58,158 nt of DNA from Bryobacterales bacterium KBS 96 (lineage in GTDB: Bacteria; Acidobacteriota; Terriglobia; Bryobacterales; Bryobacteraceae). Shown here piece by piece: positions 44,023-52,094 of this stretch. The stretch is taken from assembly GCA_000381625.1 (NCBI GenBank), contig KB906767.1, positions 723,071 through 781,228 of the forward strand, in the 5' to 3' direction. Made by a program: the position numbers and the translations under genes. The notes below the pieces were generated by a model that saw nothing but the letters and a program-made list of their open reading frames with translations, had not been told where the DNA came from and ran no database searches. Every line of letters starts with the position of its first letter. Position 1 is the first letter of the stretch.

Positions 44023-44150
44023 AAAGATTCTCAAACTGAGCCGCAAACGTAAGCGCGCCATTTTGCGCTCCATGCGAAAAGGACTCGGATGCACAGAGTG
44101 ATGATCGCCGACAATTTCCGGCCCCTATATGAAATTCGTAGTCTGCAGTG

Positions 44151-44170
44151 GGTCGAGGCATGCCTCGACC
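44151..44170. promoter_or_regulatory. Perfect 20-bp palindrome
   Basis: GGTCGAGGCATGCCTCGACC reads the same on both strands. It lies between the convergent ends of the HAD gene and the exported protein gene. No T-tract follows. It could be a protein binding site or a structured 3' end; it might also fall in a small open frame at 44089-44238. Confidence 0.45.
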
Positions 44171-44227
44171 GCGTCAATGATTTCGCAGTTTTGGTGTGCG
44201 ATCGCTTCCCATTTCAATTCCGGTTGC

Positions 44228-44842
44228 TTAATGCTTAAACGTGAGTGACGCTTCGATCATGGGCGTCAAATCAACCGTAATGGATGGTGGATTCGACGGC
44301 GGGCAGGTGTACGGTTTGAAATGTACAAGTTTTCCGTCGTCGAAAACGAGCAGCATCCAATTGCCAGGGCGCACATCGTCAAGTTGGAATTCGCCGTCGG
44401 CATCGACGGCGGCCGAGATCGACGTGTCCGAGTACAAGGGCTGGAGGCGAACCCACAGCTTGGAAGGGTTATACGCCCCAACGATGCGTCCTTTCACGCG
44501 CGGGAAAGCCTTCTCATCCAGGTCGGCGGCGGGCGCGCCCACGTCCACCAGGACGATCTGATTCGTTCGATAGATGACCGCTGATCCCTCGACCGTACGG
44601 CGATATTGGGGCAATAGCACCGTATAGGAATAAGGGCCTTCCGGCAGATCCGCGCAACGGGAACCCGTGCATGCATTCACCATGTCGCGATGGCGCAGCA
44701 CGTCGGAAAGGGCCACAACCCGCGCCTGCACTGGCTGGCCATACGCTGTCACAGCCCTGAAGCTCACCTGATGAACGGGTACGGTAGCCGCCGGCGCCAA
44801 AACGCAGGCGAGCAGAACGAAAAATAGTGAATTGCGAAGCAT
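44228..44842 (-). CDS. Exported protein with CNA_B/carboxypeptidase-regulatory-like domain
   Basis: 204 residues from the ATG at 44842, which opens a signal peptide (LFFVLLACVLAPAATVPVH); longer frames overlap the divergent MFS gene. The mature part has two Ig-like beta segments: VSFRAVTAYGQPVQARVVAL, and GRIVGAYNPSKLWVRLQPLY followed by VDADGEFQLDDVRPGNWMLL, the latter matching carboxypeptidase-regulatory-like domains. These domains bind or present partners outside the cytosol. Two Cys in ACTGSRCADL may bond. Function unknown. Confidence 0.75.
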   Translation of the reverse strand: MLRNSLFFVLLACVLAPAATVPVHQVSFRAVTAYGQPVQARVVALSDVLRHRDMVNACTGSRCADLPEGPYSYTVLLPQYRRTVEGSAVIYRTNQIVLVDVGAPAADLDEKAFPRVKGRIVGAYNPSKLWVRLQPLYSDTSISAAVDADGEFQLDDVRPGNWMLLVFDDGKLVHFKPYTCPPSNPPSITVDLTPMIEASLTFKH

Positions 44843-44928
44843 GCCGATACCTAAAGCATACGCGGATTGCCCGGGCGCCGATGTACGTATCCAACGGTTC
44901 GCGTTGGCCCATCGCGTATAAGGAATAG

Positions 44929-46131
44929 ATGCCTCACGTGAGTTCGGCGAGTGACCAGCGAGCGGCCGTGATCGCCGGCTTTCTTGGCTGGACATTGGAC
45001 GCCTTTGATTTCTTCCTCGTAGTTTTTTGCCTGACCGCTATCGGACGCGAATTCGGGAAATCGGATGCAGAGGTCGCGCTTTCCATCACAGTGACGCTTG
45101 CGTTCCGGCCGGTCGGCGCGTTTCTTTTCGGCCTGATTGCCGACCGTTACGGCCGCCGCCTGCCGCTCATGATCGATCTGGTGTTCTATTCCGTCGTGGA
45201 AGTGCTCACCGGATTCGCGCCAAACTACGTTGTCTTTCTCGTATTGCGCGCCTTGTTTGGCATCGGCATGGGAGGAGAGTGGGGTGTTGGGGCAACTCTC
45301 GTGATGGAAAAAGCGCCGCCTCGCCTGCGCGGGTTGCTGTCGGGATTCCTTCAGCAAGGCTATGCATTGGGTTACCTGCTAGCCGCGATCGCTTATCTGT
45401 TCGTATTTCCGCGCTGGGGATGGCGACCGCTATTTTTCATCGGCGGACTTCCGGCGCTGCTCGCGTTGTTCGTTCGCATGCGCGTGAAGGAGTCCGAAGT
45501 ATGGGAAAAAACAAAGCGCGCCACTTGGCGGCATCTGGGCCGAAGCATCGCCAGGCAGTGGAAGTTATTTCTCTACATGACTCTCCTGATGACGACCATG
45601 AACCTCGCCTCCCACGGCACGCAGGACATGTACCCGACGTTCTTGCAGCGGCAATGGGGTTTTAGCCCGGCTCATCGCTCGATAGTCACGGCAATCTCGA
45701 TGGTCGGAGCAATTATCGGCGGCACCTTGGCCGGATTGCTTTCCGATCGCCTGGGCCGCAGAAAACTGATTGTCTTTTCGTTGATGTTCGCCGTAATTGT
45801 CGTCCCGCTCTGGGCCTACGCGCCATCGGAAGGCCTACTCGTGGCAGGCGCGTTCCTCATGCAGTTCTTTGTGCAGGGCGCCTGGGGAGTAATCCCGGCC
45901 CATCTCAGCGAGCTAGCGCCAAATGAGATTCGCGGATTCCTCCCGGGCTTCTCTTATCAATGCGGCGTGCTGCTGGCGAGTTCAGTGGTGTTCCTCGAAG
46001 CGCTGTTCGCGCAGCATGTCAGCTACGCGGCGGCGATGGCGCTGACTGCAACAGCGGTATTCGCGATGGCTATCGCGGCCACGCTGGCGGGACCGGAGCG
46101 GCGCGGCATCCCGTTCGAAGACCTGAAATAG
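44929..46131 (+). CDS. MFS transporter, metabolite:H+ symporter type
   Basis: 400 residues, 12 helices. Opening VIAGFLGWTLDAFDFFLVVF and the A-motif RPVGAFLFGLIADRYGRRLP are typical of the sialate/lactate (SHS) MFS families, and the second-half GGTLAGLLSDRLGRRKLIVF repeats the motif. IGMGGEWGVGATLVMEKAPP is a well-kept loop. Likely uptake of an organic acid by proton symport; substrate not shown. Starts are 86 bp apart from the divergent exported protein. Confidence 0.92.
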   Translation: MPHVSSASDQRAAVIAGFLGWTLDAFDFFLVVFCLTAIGREFGKSDAEVALSITVTLAFRPVGAFLFGLIADRYGRRLPLMIDLVFYSVVEVLTGFAPNYVVFLVLRALFGIGMGGEWGVGATLVMEKAPPRLRGLLSGFLQQGYALGYLLAAIAYLFVFPRWGWRPLFFIGGLPALLALFVRMRVKESEVWEKTKRATWRHLGRSIARQWKLFLYMTLLMTTMNLASHGTQDMYPTFLQRQWGFSPAHRSIVTAISMVGAIIGGTLAGLLSDRLGRRKLIVFSLMFAVIVVPLWAYAPSEGLLVAGAFLMQFFVQGAWGVIPAHLSELAPNEIRGFLPGFSYQCGVLLASSVVFLEALFAQHVSYAAAMALTATAVFAMAIAATLAGPERRGIPFEDLK

Positions 46132-46174
46132 AGGACTGGTCGCTCCGTCCCGTTGGGTGTGAAAGACTAAAGGA

Positions 46175-46420
46175 ATGGCTCGAGGTTGGGAAAGCAAGTC
46201 GGTCGAATCGCAGATGGAGTCGGCTGAGAGGCGGCGTATCGATGGCGAGCGCCTGCGACTCAGCCAGGAAGAGTTGAACCGGCAGCGCGAGCGCGAAGGC
46301 CTGCAACTATCCCGGACCAGAGTGCTGCGGGACCTCACATCCGCGAAGGGCGGCCATTACCGCGAATCGCTCGAGGCGGCGTTGAATTATTTGGACACCA
46401 AGATCGCCGCGCTTGGGTAG
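46175..46420 (+). CDS. Small coiled-coil protein of unknown function
   Basis: 81 residues. Strongly charged helix (residues 8-45, RLRLSQEELNRQREREGLQL) likely a coiled coil, then LRDLTSAKGGHYRESLEAAL, ending in a Leu-rich helix. I have seen similar short proteins in this phylum but assign no function. AAGGA before the ATG supports expression. It is 43 bp after the MFS gene on the same strand. Confidence 0.7.
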   Translation: MARGWESKSVESQMESAERRRIDGERLRLSQEELNRQREREGLQLSRTRVLRDLTSAKGGHYRESLEAALNYLDTKIAALG

Positions 46421-46533
46421 TGAGGTCGTTCGCAGTCTCCGGCGTTCAGTGAACATGCATTACGACTGAAGCAAACGTCAATGCGCTTCAGAACTTCTCT
46501 AAAATTCGCGGTGGGTCCGCAAGCCGAGGGAGG

Positions 46534-46752
46534 TTACTTATGGCGGTAGGTGATTCGCCCTTTAGTCAAATCGTAGGGCGACATTTCCAAAGTGACGCGG
46601 TCACCCGCTAAAACGCGAATACGGTTTCGGCGGAGCTTTCCTGCCAAATGCGCGAGAACGGTACGATCCTGATCAAGCTGAACGCTGAACAATCCGCTGG
46701 GAAATTTCTCGACAACGGTGCCCGTCACTTCAATACTGTCTTCTTTACTCAT
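46534..46752 (-). CDS. infA: Translation initiation factor IF-1
   Basis: 72 residues, a single OB fold, full length for IF-1. [40 protein letters not shown] and [15 protein letters not shown] are the IF-1 blocks. It binds the ribosomal A site with IF-2 and IF-3. The gene stands alone here rather than in the secY-rpmJ-rpsM cluster, which is unusual but seen in some phyla. A GAGAGGCG ribosome site precedes the ATG, and an 11-bp inverted repeat lies 22-58 bp upstream. Confidence 0.96.
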   Translation of the reverse strand: MSKEDSIEVTGTVVEKFPSGLFSVQLDQDRTVLAHLAGKLRRNRIRVLAGDRVTLEMSPYDLTKGRITYRHK

Positions 46753-46773
46753 TCGCCTCTCTATTTAGAAGGT

Positions 46774-46816
46774 GTGGCCGGAAGTTAATAAATTCGGGCC
46801 TTCCGGCCACAGTATA
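46774..46816 (-). promoter_or_regulatory. infA promoter region with perfect inverted repeat
   Basis: GTGGCCGGAAG (46774-46784) and CTTCCGGCCAC (46800-46810) form a perfect 11-bp dyad with a 15-nt spacer. On the minus strand a TATACT -10 box is at 46816-46811, so transcription would start at about 46804, inside the upstream arm. This position suggests a protein operator more than an RNA hairpin. No clear -35 box. Confidence 0.5.
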
Positions 46817-46903
46817 ACGCATCTTGTTAACGTTTTGCCGCTAGAAAGCTAACTATGGAAGCCATGGTTTACCCTTTCGTAAGGCACCCCGCGAAGGAAA
46901 CTT

Positions 46904-47737
46904 GTGACGCACATATCTCAGGAATTCCAAAACAAGAGCGTTCTGATCACAGGCGGCAGCCGAGGCATCGGCAAACGTCTGGCGATTGGCTTCGCCCGGC
47001 TCGGGGCGCGTCTTGCCCTGATGGCGAGGAGTAAGGCCGAACTGGATTTGGCCCATATTGAAATTGAACAGAACGGCGGAAACGCCCTCCGCATCCGAGG
47101 CGATGTGACAGACCCGGAACAGATGGCGGTTGCCGTCGACCGCGTCCGGGTGACTTACGGTGGAGTTCCGGATATTCTGATTTGCGCAGCAGGTATAGCC
47201 GGACCGCTACAAGCGTTTTTGCAAACGTCCATCAAACAATGGACAGAGCCTCTGCACGTCAATTTACTGGGAGTAGTGTATGCGTGCCGTGCCGTATTAC
47301 CGGGCATGGTGGAACGCCGGCGGGGCAAAATTCTGGTTGTCACATGCGACGGCGGAACGGCTCCGAAACTGAATTTTTCGTCGTATGCGACGGCAAAGAC
47401 AGCAGTCGTCCGTTTTGTAGAGGCGATCGCGCCGGAACTGGTTGACCACAATGTGCAGATCAATTCCTTCGATCCGGGTCCTACATACACGAGCATTACC
47501 GATGAAGTGATTCGAGCGGGAGACCGGCTCGAAAATAGTGTAGTGGCGGCGGCCGTCGAGACGCGCAGGACAGGTGGCGCCTCTGCGGAACAACAGATTA
47601 AGCTCGCCGAGTTTCTAGCCTCCGAAACGTCCAATCACGTAACCGGCCGGCTTATTCACGTGGACGACGATTGGAAGAAACTGCGGAATGCGGTCCTGAA
47701 GCCCGATGCATACACACTGCGGCGGGCCACCCGATGA
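46904..47737 (+). CDS. Short-chain dehydrogenase/reductase (SDR)
   Basis: 277 residues from a GTG with AAGGA 5 bp upstream. Classical SDR: cofactor motif GGSRGIGKRLA, ICAAG (NAG-like), catalytic Tyr-x3-Lys as YATAK, and the Ser region VVTCDGGTAPKLNFSS; the catalytic Ser is uncertain. After YATAK the DPGPTYTSI helix follows. Substrate unknown. It is divergent from infA and convergent with the large exported protein. Confidence 0.92.
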   Translation: MTHISQEFQNKSVLITGGSRGIGKRLAIGFARLGARLALMARSKAELDLAHIEIEQNGGNALRIRGDVTDPEQMAVAVDRVRVTYGGVPDILICAAGIAGPLQAFLQTSIKQWTEPLHVNLLGVVYACRAVLPGMVERRRGKILVVTCDGGTAPKLNFSSYATAKTAVVRFVEAIAPELVDHNVQINSFDPGPTYTSITDEVIRAGDRLENSVVAAAVETRRTGGASAEQQIKLAEFLASETSNHVTGRLIHVDDDWKKLRNAVLKPDAYTLRRATR

Positions 47738-47789
47738 GCACGCCGCATCCGGAACCGCGTTTCCACGCCGGAGCCTAAATCATTGGAAG

Positions 47790-49217
47790 TTACGGATTGG
47801 CGGCGCGATTAGCCGCGGCGAACTGCTTCCGTTCGGGAGATTGCGGGGACGATGGCGGCTTGCGCGGCCCGAGTATAACATCCAACGATGTATCTCGCGG
47901 AAAGTCGACTTCGCCTCCTTTAGCCACAATGTTCGAATAGACGGACCAGGCAAGGCCGTAGAGACCGAATACGCTGCCGGCAGTCCGGGAAGCCTGAGCC
48001 GCAAGGGCCCCGGCAAATCCAAAGCCGGAGAACCCGCCCAGTGTACGCCCCGCATAATTCCCGCCCTGAGCGGTCGGCGCCTTGCCGGCATCGCGGTCAA
48101 GCGCCTTCGCGGCGATCAACGCCGAAATGGCCGGCGCGAGGAAGCGCTTCTTCGAATCCGTCGCCTGCACGCCCCCCTCATCGTCCACTTTCAGTTTCTG
48201 TGCGTAATTCGCTTCTGCCGCGGCTATCTGTCCCTCCGCCTGCTGAACCGCATGAGGCATATCGATGGAACGAAAAGCAAACCGGAGTTGGCCGCCGCGG
48301 TGGAACCATCGGGCGGGATGAGCTTCGGTGACCTCAGCCGTGAGTCGTGTGCCGGCCGGCAGCAGTAGGTGGTGTTGCGGGGAAAAAAGCGGCGCATCCA
48401 TAACGGCGTGAATCTCCTCTCCTCGCGTGGCATTCGCGGAATCTATTGACTCCAGCAAACGCGCATGCACCAGGCTCTCGCTGGACAGCGTGGTATCCAC
48501 CCATTTCAAATCGGCTGCACGGACGGAAGCGCTCCCGAAGGAAAGCGGGGATTGCAGGACCGCGTCAAACCGGGTGCCGCGAGGCATCCATTGGGGATGC
48601 CAAGGCAGCTTCATCACCGCAAACTCTTCGAGCCGTTCGAGCTTTCCCGGCCCGCGCAGGGCGCCTGCCAGACCGTACGTGCGGGCATTCAGTTGATTGC
48701 CGATCTGCTGCCCGATTTCTTGGCGCGCCCTTTCTTGCCAGACAGTCTGCGGCCTAGTCGCCTTCGCGGCCTTGCTCCGCTTCTTTGGCTTGAGTTTGAC
48801 CGCGAAATAGATGGCGCGCTGCCCGAGCGCGGGCGCAGTGTCGATTTCCCGGGCCGGCGCGCCAGGAGCTTCGAGCTCATCGAAGCAGACCTTCGCCTTA
48901 TGCAGCGGGGTGAAATCACCGTTTAGGATCGCGAAGAGGCGCGTCGTCCAAGGCACCGGCTCCACTTCCCGGATCTGCCCGTCCAGCCTCGAACCCGCTG
49001 GAACCACGATGCGGTCGAACGAATAAACCGGCTCGATCAGAATCGCGTGCACCCGGGTCCCCTGATGGATGCCGATACGGTGGTCGATATAGACTCGCAG
49101 TGGCACCCCGGAGGATACAGTCAGCGGGACAGCAACGCGAGCTTTCGGGGGATCTGCCGCCGAAACTGTGAGGCACGCCGCCGCAAGTAGCGAAACACGC
49201 AGAACGGAAAATCTCAT
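47790..49217 (-). CDS. Large exported protein of unknown function
   Basis: 475 residues from the ATG at 49217, where AAGGGGG precedes the start and the signal peptide VLRVSLLAAACLTVSAAD begins; the longer open frame upstream runs through a repeat. The mature part is a beta-rich series with VPLRVYIDHRIGI, IVVPAGSRLDGQIREVEPV and LLLPAGTRLTAEVTEAHPA, resembling the TrbI/VirB10-type barrel phrase V-P-A-G-T-x-L, though I cannot confirm relation. The last third is Gly/Ala-rich and may be a membrane or flexible segment (about 380-430). No function assigned. Confidence 0.65.
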   Translation of the reverse strand: MRFSVLRVSLLAAACLTVSAADPPKARVAVPLTVSSGVPLRVYIDHRIGIHQGTRVHAILIEPVYSFDRIVVPAGSRLDGQIREVEPVPWTTRLFAILNGDFTPLHKAKVCFDELEAPGAPAREIDTAPALGQRAIYFAVKLKPKKRSKAAKATRPQTVWQERARQEIGQQIGNQLNARTYGLAGALRGPGKLERLEEFAVMKLPWHPQWMPRGTRFDAVLQSPLSFGSASVRAADLKWVDTTLSSESLVHARLLESIDSANATRGEEIHAVMDAPLFSPQHHLLLPAGTRLTAEVTEAHPARWFHRGGQLRFAFRSIDMPHAVQQAEGQIAAAEANYAQKLKVDDEGGVQATDSKKRFLAPAISALIAAKALDRDAGKAPTAQGGNYAGRTLGGFSGFGFAGALAAQASRTAGSVFGLYGLAWSVYSNIVAKGGEVDFPRDTSLDVILGPRKPPSSPQSPERKQFAAANRAANP

Positions 49218-49457
49218 CAAGCCCCCTTTACGACACCACGGGCGCGTGGCCGTTCCGGTAGGCAGCATATCACTCCTGCCCGCCGGCTGTTTGTGATAGC
49301 CGAAGTTCGTCAGTTTGAGCGTTGTGCGTTCGGGAGATCGGTGAAATCGCTGCCTGGCGGTCGCGGCTCGGTAAAGCTGTTGAACACATGAGGGCGCTGT
49401 CTGAGCCACGACCACCAGGGAGTACCAATGGCCCGGCGGGCCGCGGAATCGGATGAC

Positions 49458-49530
49458 GACGTGCGGCGGCTCCGTCTCTCGGTTGCCTCCACTCAGAGCC
49501 GCCTCGGTTAGCGAGCGGGTTTTCCGGAGG
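49458..49530. repeat. Repeat family A copy
   Basis: Reverse-oriented unit: its complement starts CCCGCTCGCTAACCGAGGCG, then GCTCTGAGTGGAGGCAACC, then ACGGAGCCGCCGCACGT. It shares the arms and tail of the array at 394-665 and lies in the gap 49218-49666, upstream of the large exported protein gene. The arms GGCGGCTC/GAGCCGCC are intact. Confidence 0.75.
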
Positions 49531-49550
49531 CCGTGTAACACCGGTCACCT

Positions 49551-49579
49551 GCACCGAACCGCGACCGTCAGGAGCGGAC
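49551..49579. repeat. Repeat family B copy
   Basis: Starts GCACCGAACCGCGACCGT, followed by CAGGAGCGGAC. It matches 4353-4382 with one mismatch and one missing G. It lies 20 bp past a family A copy. The rest of the gap 49218-49666 holds no gene I can see. Confidence 0.65.
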
Positions 49580-49666
49580 ACTTTACCGGCGTCTTCAACG
49601 GGAGTGGTTAATGACGAATTTGTGACAGGAAAACGAACATCTCCGGTCGAGTGCGCAGTACGTCGC

Positions 49667-50068
49667 TCAGGAATTGTACGGGTTGAGCCTTGCAGTCGAA
49701 ACCGCTCCGAAAAACGCGACAATCGCCCCAAGGGTTAGCAGAATGGCCCATCGGAAGGAAGCTGGTTCGGCGAAGGTCGCTTCACTTAGGAAGAAACCGT
49801 CGATCATTAACCACACGACCAGCGCCGCCCAAAACGGGAACAGCACGCGCACTATGCCGGTGAACGCAAGCACGGTGCAAAGCAGGCCGACTATGCCGAG
49901 AATAAAAACTCCGGCAAGCGCCTTCTCCGGTGGAAGGCCGATAGCGTCGAGGTGGAGGTCCGTCGAAGTAGCCGCGGAAACGATTCCCAAGGCAAGTAGA
50001 AAACCGCTCACCGCCAGGTGGAAAAGATAGCTATAGAACCGAAGTAGCAGCCTGAATGCTCTCGACAG
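49667..50068 (-). CDS. Small integral membrane protein, probable CTG start
   Basis: Up to 133 residues. The conventional start is a GTG at 50011 (114 residues), but the frame stays open upstream and reads SRAFRLLLRFYSYLFHLAVS, a natural opening for a membrane protein. No ATG, GTG or TTG is suitably placed there; a CTG at 50068 follows a perfect GGAGG (50078-50074) by 5 bp. Four helices (about 17-35, 52-72, 80-100 and 105-125 in the long form). No family recognised. A start by CTG or an early frameshift are the options. Confidence 0.6.
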   Translation of the reverse strand: MSRAFRLLLRFYSYLFHLAVSGFLLALGIVSAATSTDLHLDAIGLPPEKALAGVFILGIVGLLCTVLAFTGIVRVLFPFWAALVVWLMIDGFFLSEATFAEPASFRWAILLTLGAIVAFFGAVSTARLNPYNS

Positions 50069-50160
50069 ACATTCCTCCCGATCGTGAAGACAAACCCCGT
50101 ATTGTAACAGCCGTGGAAAGCCTTGAGTTCAAACGTGCAGGAACCCAAAATCGGTCTCAA

Positions 50161-52047
50161 TCAGGCCGGTTTCACAATTTTGTCGACCGCCGTCTGGGCG
50201 ATTGGATGATAGCCCGGCCGGGCTTTTGCAAACACTTCACGCGCGAATTGGGCGCCATCCGGCGTTTTCATCAGTTCCGCATAGAGCGGCTTGATCATCT
50301 TCATTCTGCCGACTGTCATCAGGAAAGATTTCAGCCGCGGATAGGCCGGGCGATAGTTTGCCGCGACCGTCATCTTCAGCCATTGATCCAGGATTTCGTC
50401 GTTGCCGCTCTGCGTCAGATGAAATTGGTGGTCCAGTTCCTCCATCTGCTGTGTTGAGAGCGGAAACGGAAGCACTTGCAGAAACTCCAGCCATTCCTGC
50501 GTGCTCCAACCCGTTGATGGCAGGGAGGAAGCTTTCGCTTTTCCGGCCGCCCAGTCATGCGCGGAGCGGCCAACCGCTTCGAGCCGGTCTGAAACTGCTT
50601 TAGGCGCCGAGGCCGGCAGACCCGGTTCATACACCCACTCATGAACCGGGATCTTGGCCGCAAGCTTCGGCTGCCTGTCGAACAACTCATGCTGCATATA
50701 GTCGAGCATGGTCGCGGTCGTAATACTCTGGAACGCAAAGTGATCGAAGTAGCGCTTCAGATAATCGTCAAAGCGGTCACGCCCGAACGTTTGCTCAATC
50801 TGCCGCAGGAAGAGCGCGCCCTTTATATAAGGAACTTCGGTAGTTCCATCGTCAGGATCGCGCCCCTTTAAATCGATGTGCAAAATCTGATCACGCTTAT
50901 CGAAAGTTTCGAGTTCATGATCCAGTTCGCGGCGAGCGAGCACCTGCTCCATCAGCGCTTGCTCGCGACCGTAAACTGCTTCCTGGATGCGGTTTTCGAT
51001 ATAGGTAGTGAAACCCTCGTTCAGCCAGAAGTCGCTCCAGGTGGCATTGGTCACCAGATTCCCGGACCAGGAATGCGCGAGTTCATGCGACACCAGACCA
51101 ACGAGGCTTTTGTCGCCGGCGATCACGGTAGGCGTTGCAAACGTCAGGCGTGGATTTTCCATGCCTCCAAACGGGAAGCTCGGCGGAAGAATCAGCAGAT
51201 CGTATCTTCCCCAGCGGTACGGGCCATAGAGTTTCTCAACGGCCTCCACAAGTTTCTCCATATCGGAGAACTCCCAAGCCGCCTTTTTCAGAACGGACGG
51301 CTCGGCGTATACGCCGGTGCGCGGCCCCGTCGGAGAGAAGCGGATGCCTCCAATCGCTAGCGCGATTAAATACGGCGGAATCGGCAACTCCATGGAAAAC
51401 CAGTGGACGCCCCGTTCGCTGCCCTTGTGATCGGCGCTCATCAGCGCCGTCAGGTCCTCCGGGGAATGAATGCTGGCGGTGTACGTGACACGCACGCCGG
51501 GAGAATCCTGGATCGGTATCCAGCTTCGAGCGTGGATCGACTCGTTTTGGCTGTAGAGAAATGGCTGCTTTTTATCCGCCGTCTGCGATGGTTCGAGCCA
51601 CTGCAAACCGCTTGCCCGCGGTGACGCTTCATACGAGATGCGCACAACTCTTGCAGCTTCCGGCAGGTGGATCGTCAGAGCCGATCCAAGAATCGCGTCT
51701 CTTGAACCAAGAGCCCATTTGACCGGCTGAAAACTGCTACCGTCACTCGAACTCTCCGCGTGATGAATGGCGAGGTCGCGCGTGTCGAGAATCAGCGGGC
51801 TGCCGGTGTCGCCATTGCGCCTCTCTATCGAGAGATCGGCAGTGCCCGAAAGCTTACGGTCGGCGAACGAAGCTGTTAGATCGAGCGCCACGTGGCGGAC
51901 ACGCACCTTGTTCGGCTGCGAGAAGGAATGTACATCGTGGAAACTCTGGCTACTCATCTGGTGACTGCCTGCCTGTTTTCGGTTGCAACTTCCCAATATC
52001 CCTGCCGCGGAAAGCGCGGCTATTGCTTCGCGCCGGTTGATATTCAC
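50161..52047 (-). CDS. M1 family aminopeptidase lipoprotein (LTA4 hydrolase-like)
   Basis: 628 residues from the GTG at 52047, better placed behind AAGGGA than the TTG at 52053. A Tat or Sec lipoprotein signal (NRREAIAALSAAGILGSC) ends with the lipobox Cys near residue 21. Gluzincin motifs are complete: GGMENPRLTF for substrate N-terminus binding, HELAHSW with zinc His, and NEGFTTY with the third ligand Glu. The C-terminal helical domain (about 430-628) and LTA4H-like order are present. The enzyme trims peptides at the outside of the cell. Confidence 0.95.
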   Translation of the reverse strand: MNINRREAIAALSAAGILGSCNRKQAGSHQMSSQSFHDVHSFSQPNKVRVRHVALDLTASFADRKLSGTADLSIERRNGDTGSPLILDTRDLAIHHAESSSDGSSFQPVKWALGSRDAILGSALTIHLPEAARVVRISYEASPRASGLQWLEPSQTADKKQPFLYSQNESIHARSWIPIQDSPGVRVTYTASIHSPEDLTALMSADHKGSERGVHWFSMELPIPPYLIALAIGGIRFSPTGPRTGVYAEPSVLKKAAWEFSDMEKLVEAVEKLYGPYRWGRYDLLILPPSFPFGGMENPRLTFATPTVIAGDKSLVGLVSHELAHSWSGNLVTNATWSDFWLNEGFTTYIENRIQEAVYGREQALMEQVLARRELDHELETFDKRDQILHIDLKGRDPDDGTTEVPYIKGALFLRQIEQTFGRDRFDDYLKRYFDHFAFQSITTATMLDYMQHELFDRQPKLAAKIPVHEWVYEPGLPASAPKAVSDRLEAVGRSAHDWAAGKAKASSLPSTGWSTQEWLEFLQVLPFPLSTQQMEELDHQFHLTQSGNDEILDQWLKMTVAANYRPAYPRLKSFLMTVGRMKMIKPLYAELMKTPDGAQFAREVFAKARPGYHPIAQTAVDKIVKPA

Positions 52048-52094
52048 GATCAATTCCCTTCCCTCATTCTCTCGGCTGCCGGCGCTACCGCTCT

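Noticed and set aside
44089-44238. Small open frame of 49 residues covering the 20-bp palindrome
   Set aside because: Protein-like but short, with no ribosome site, and it runs into the 3' end of the convergent exported protein gene; kept only as an alternative to the palindrome.
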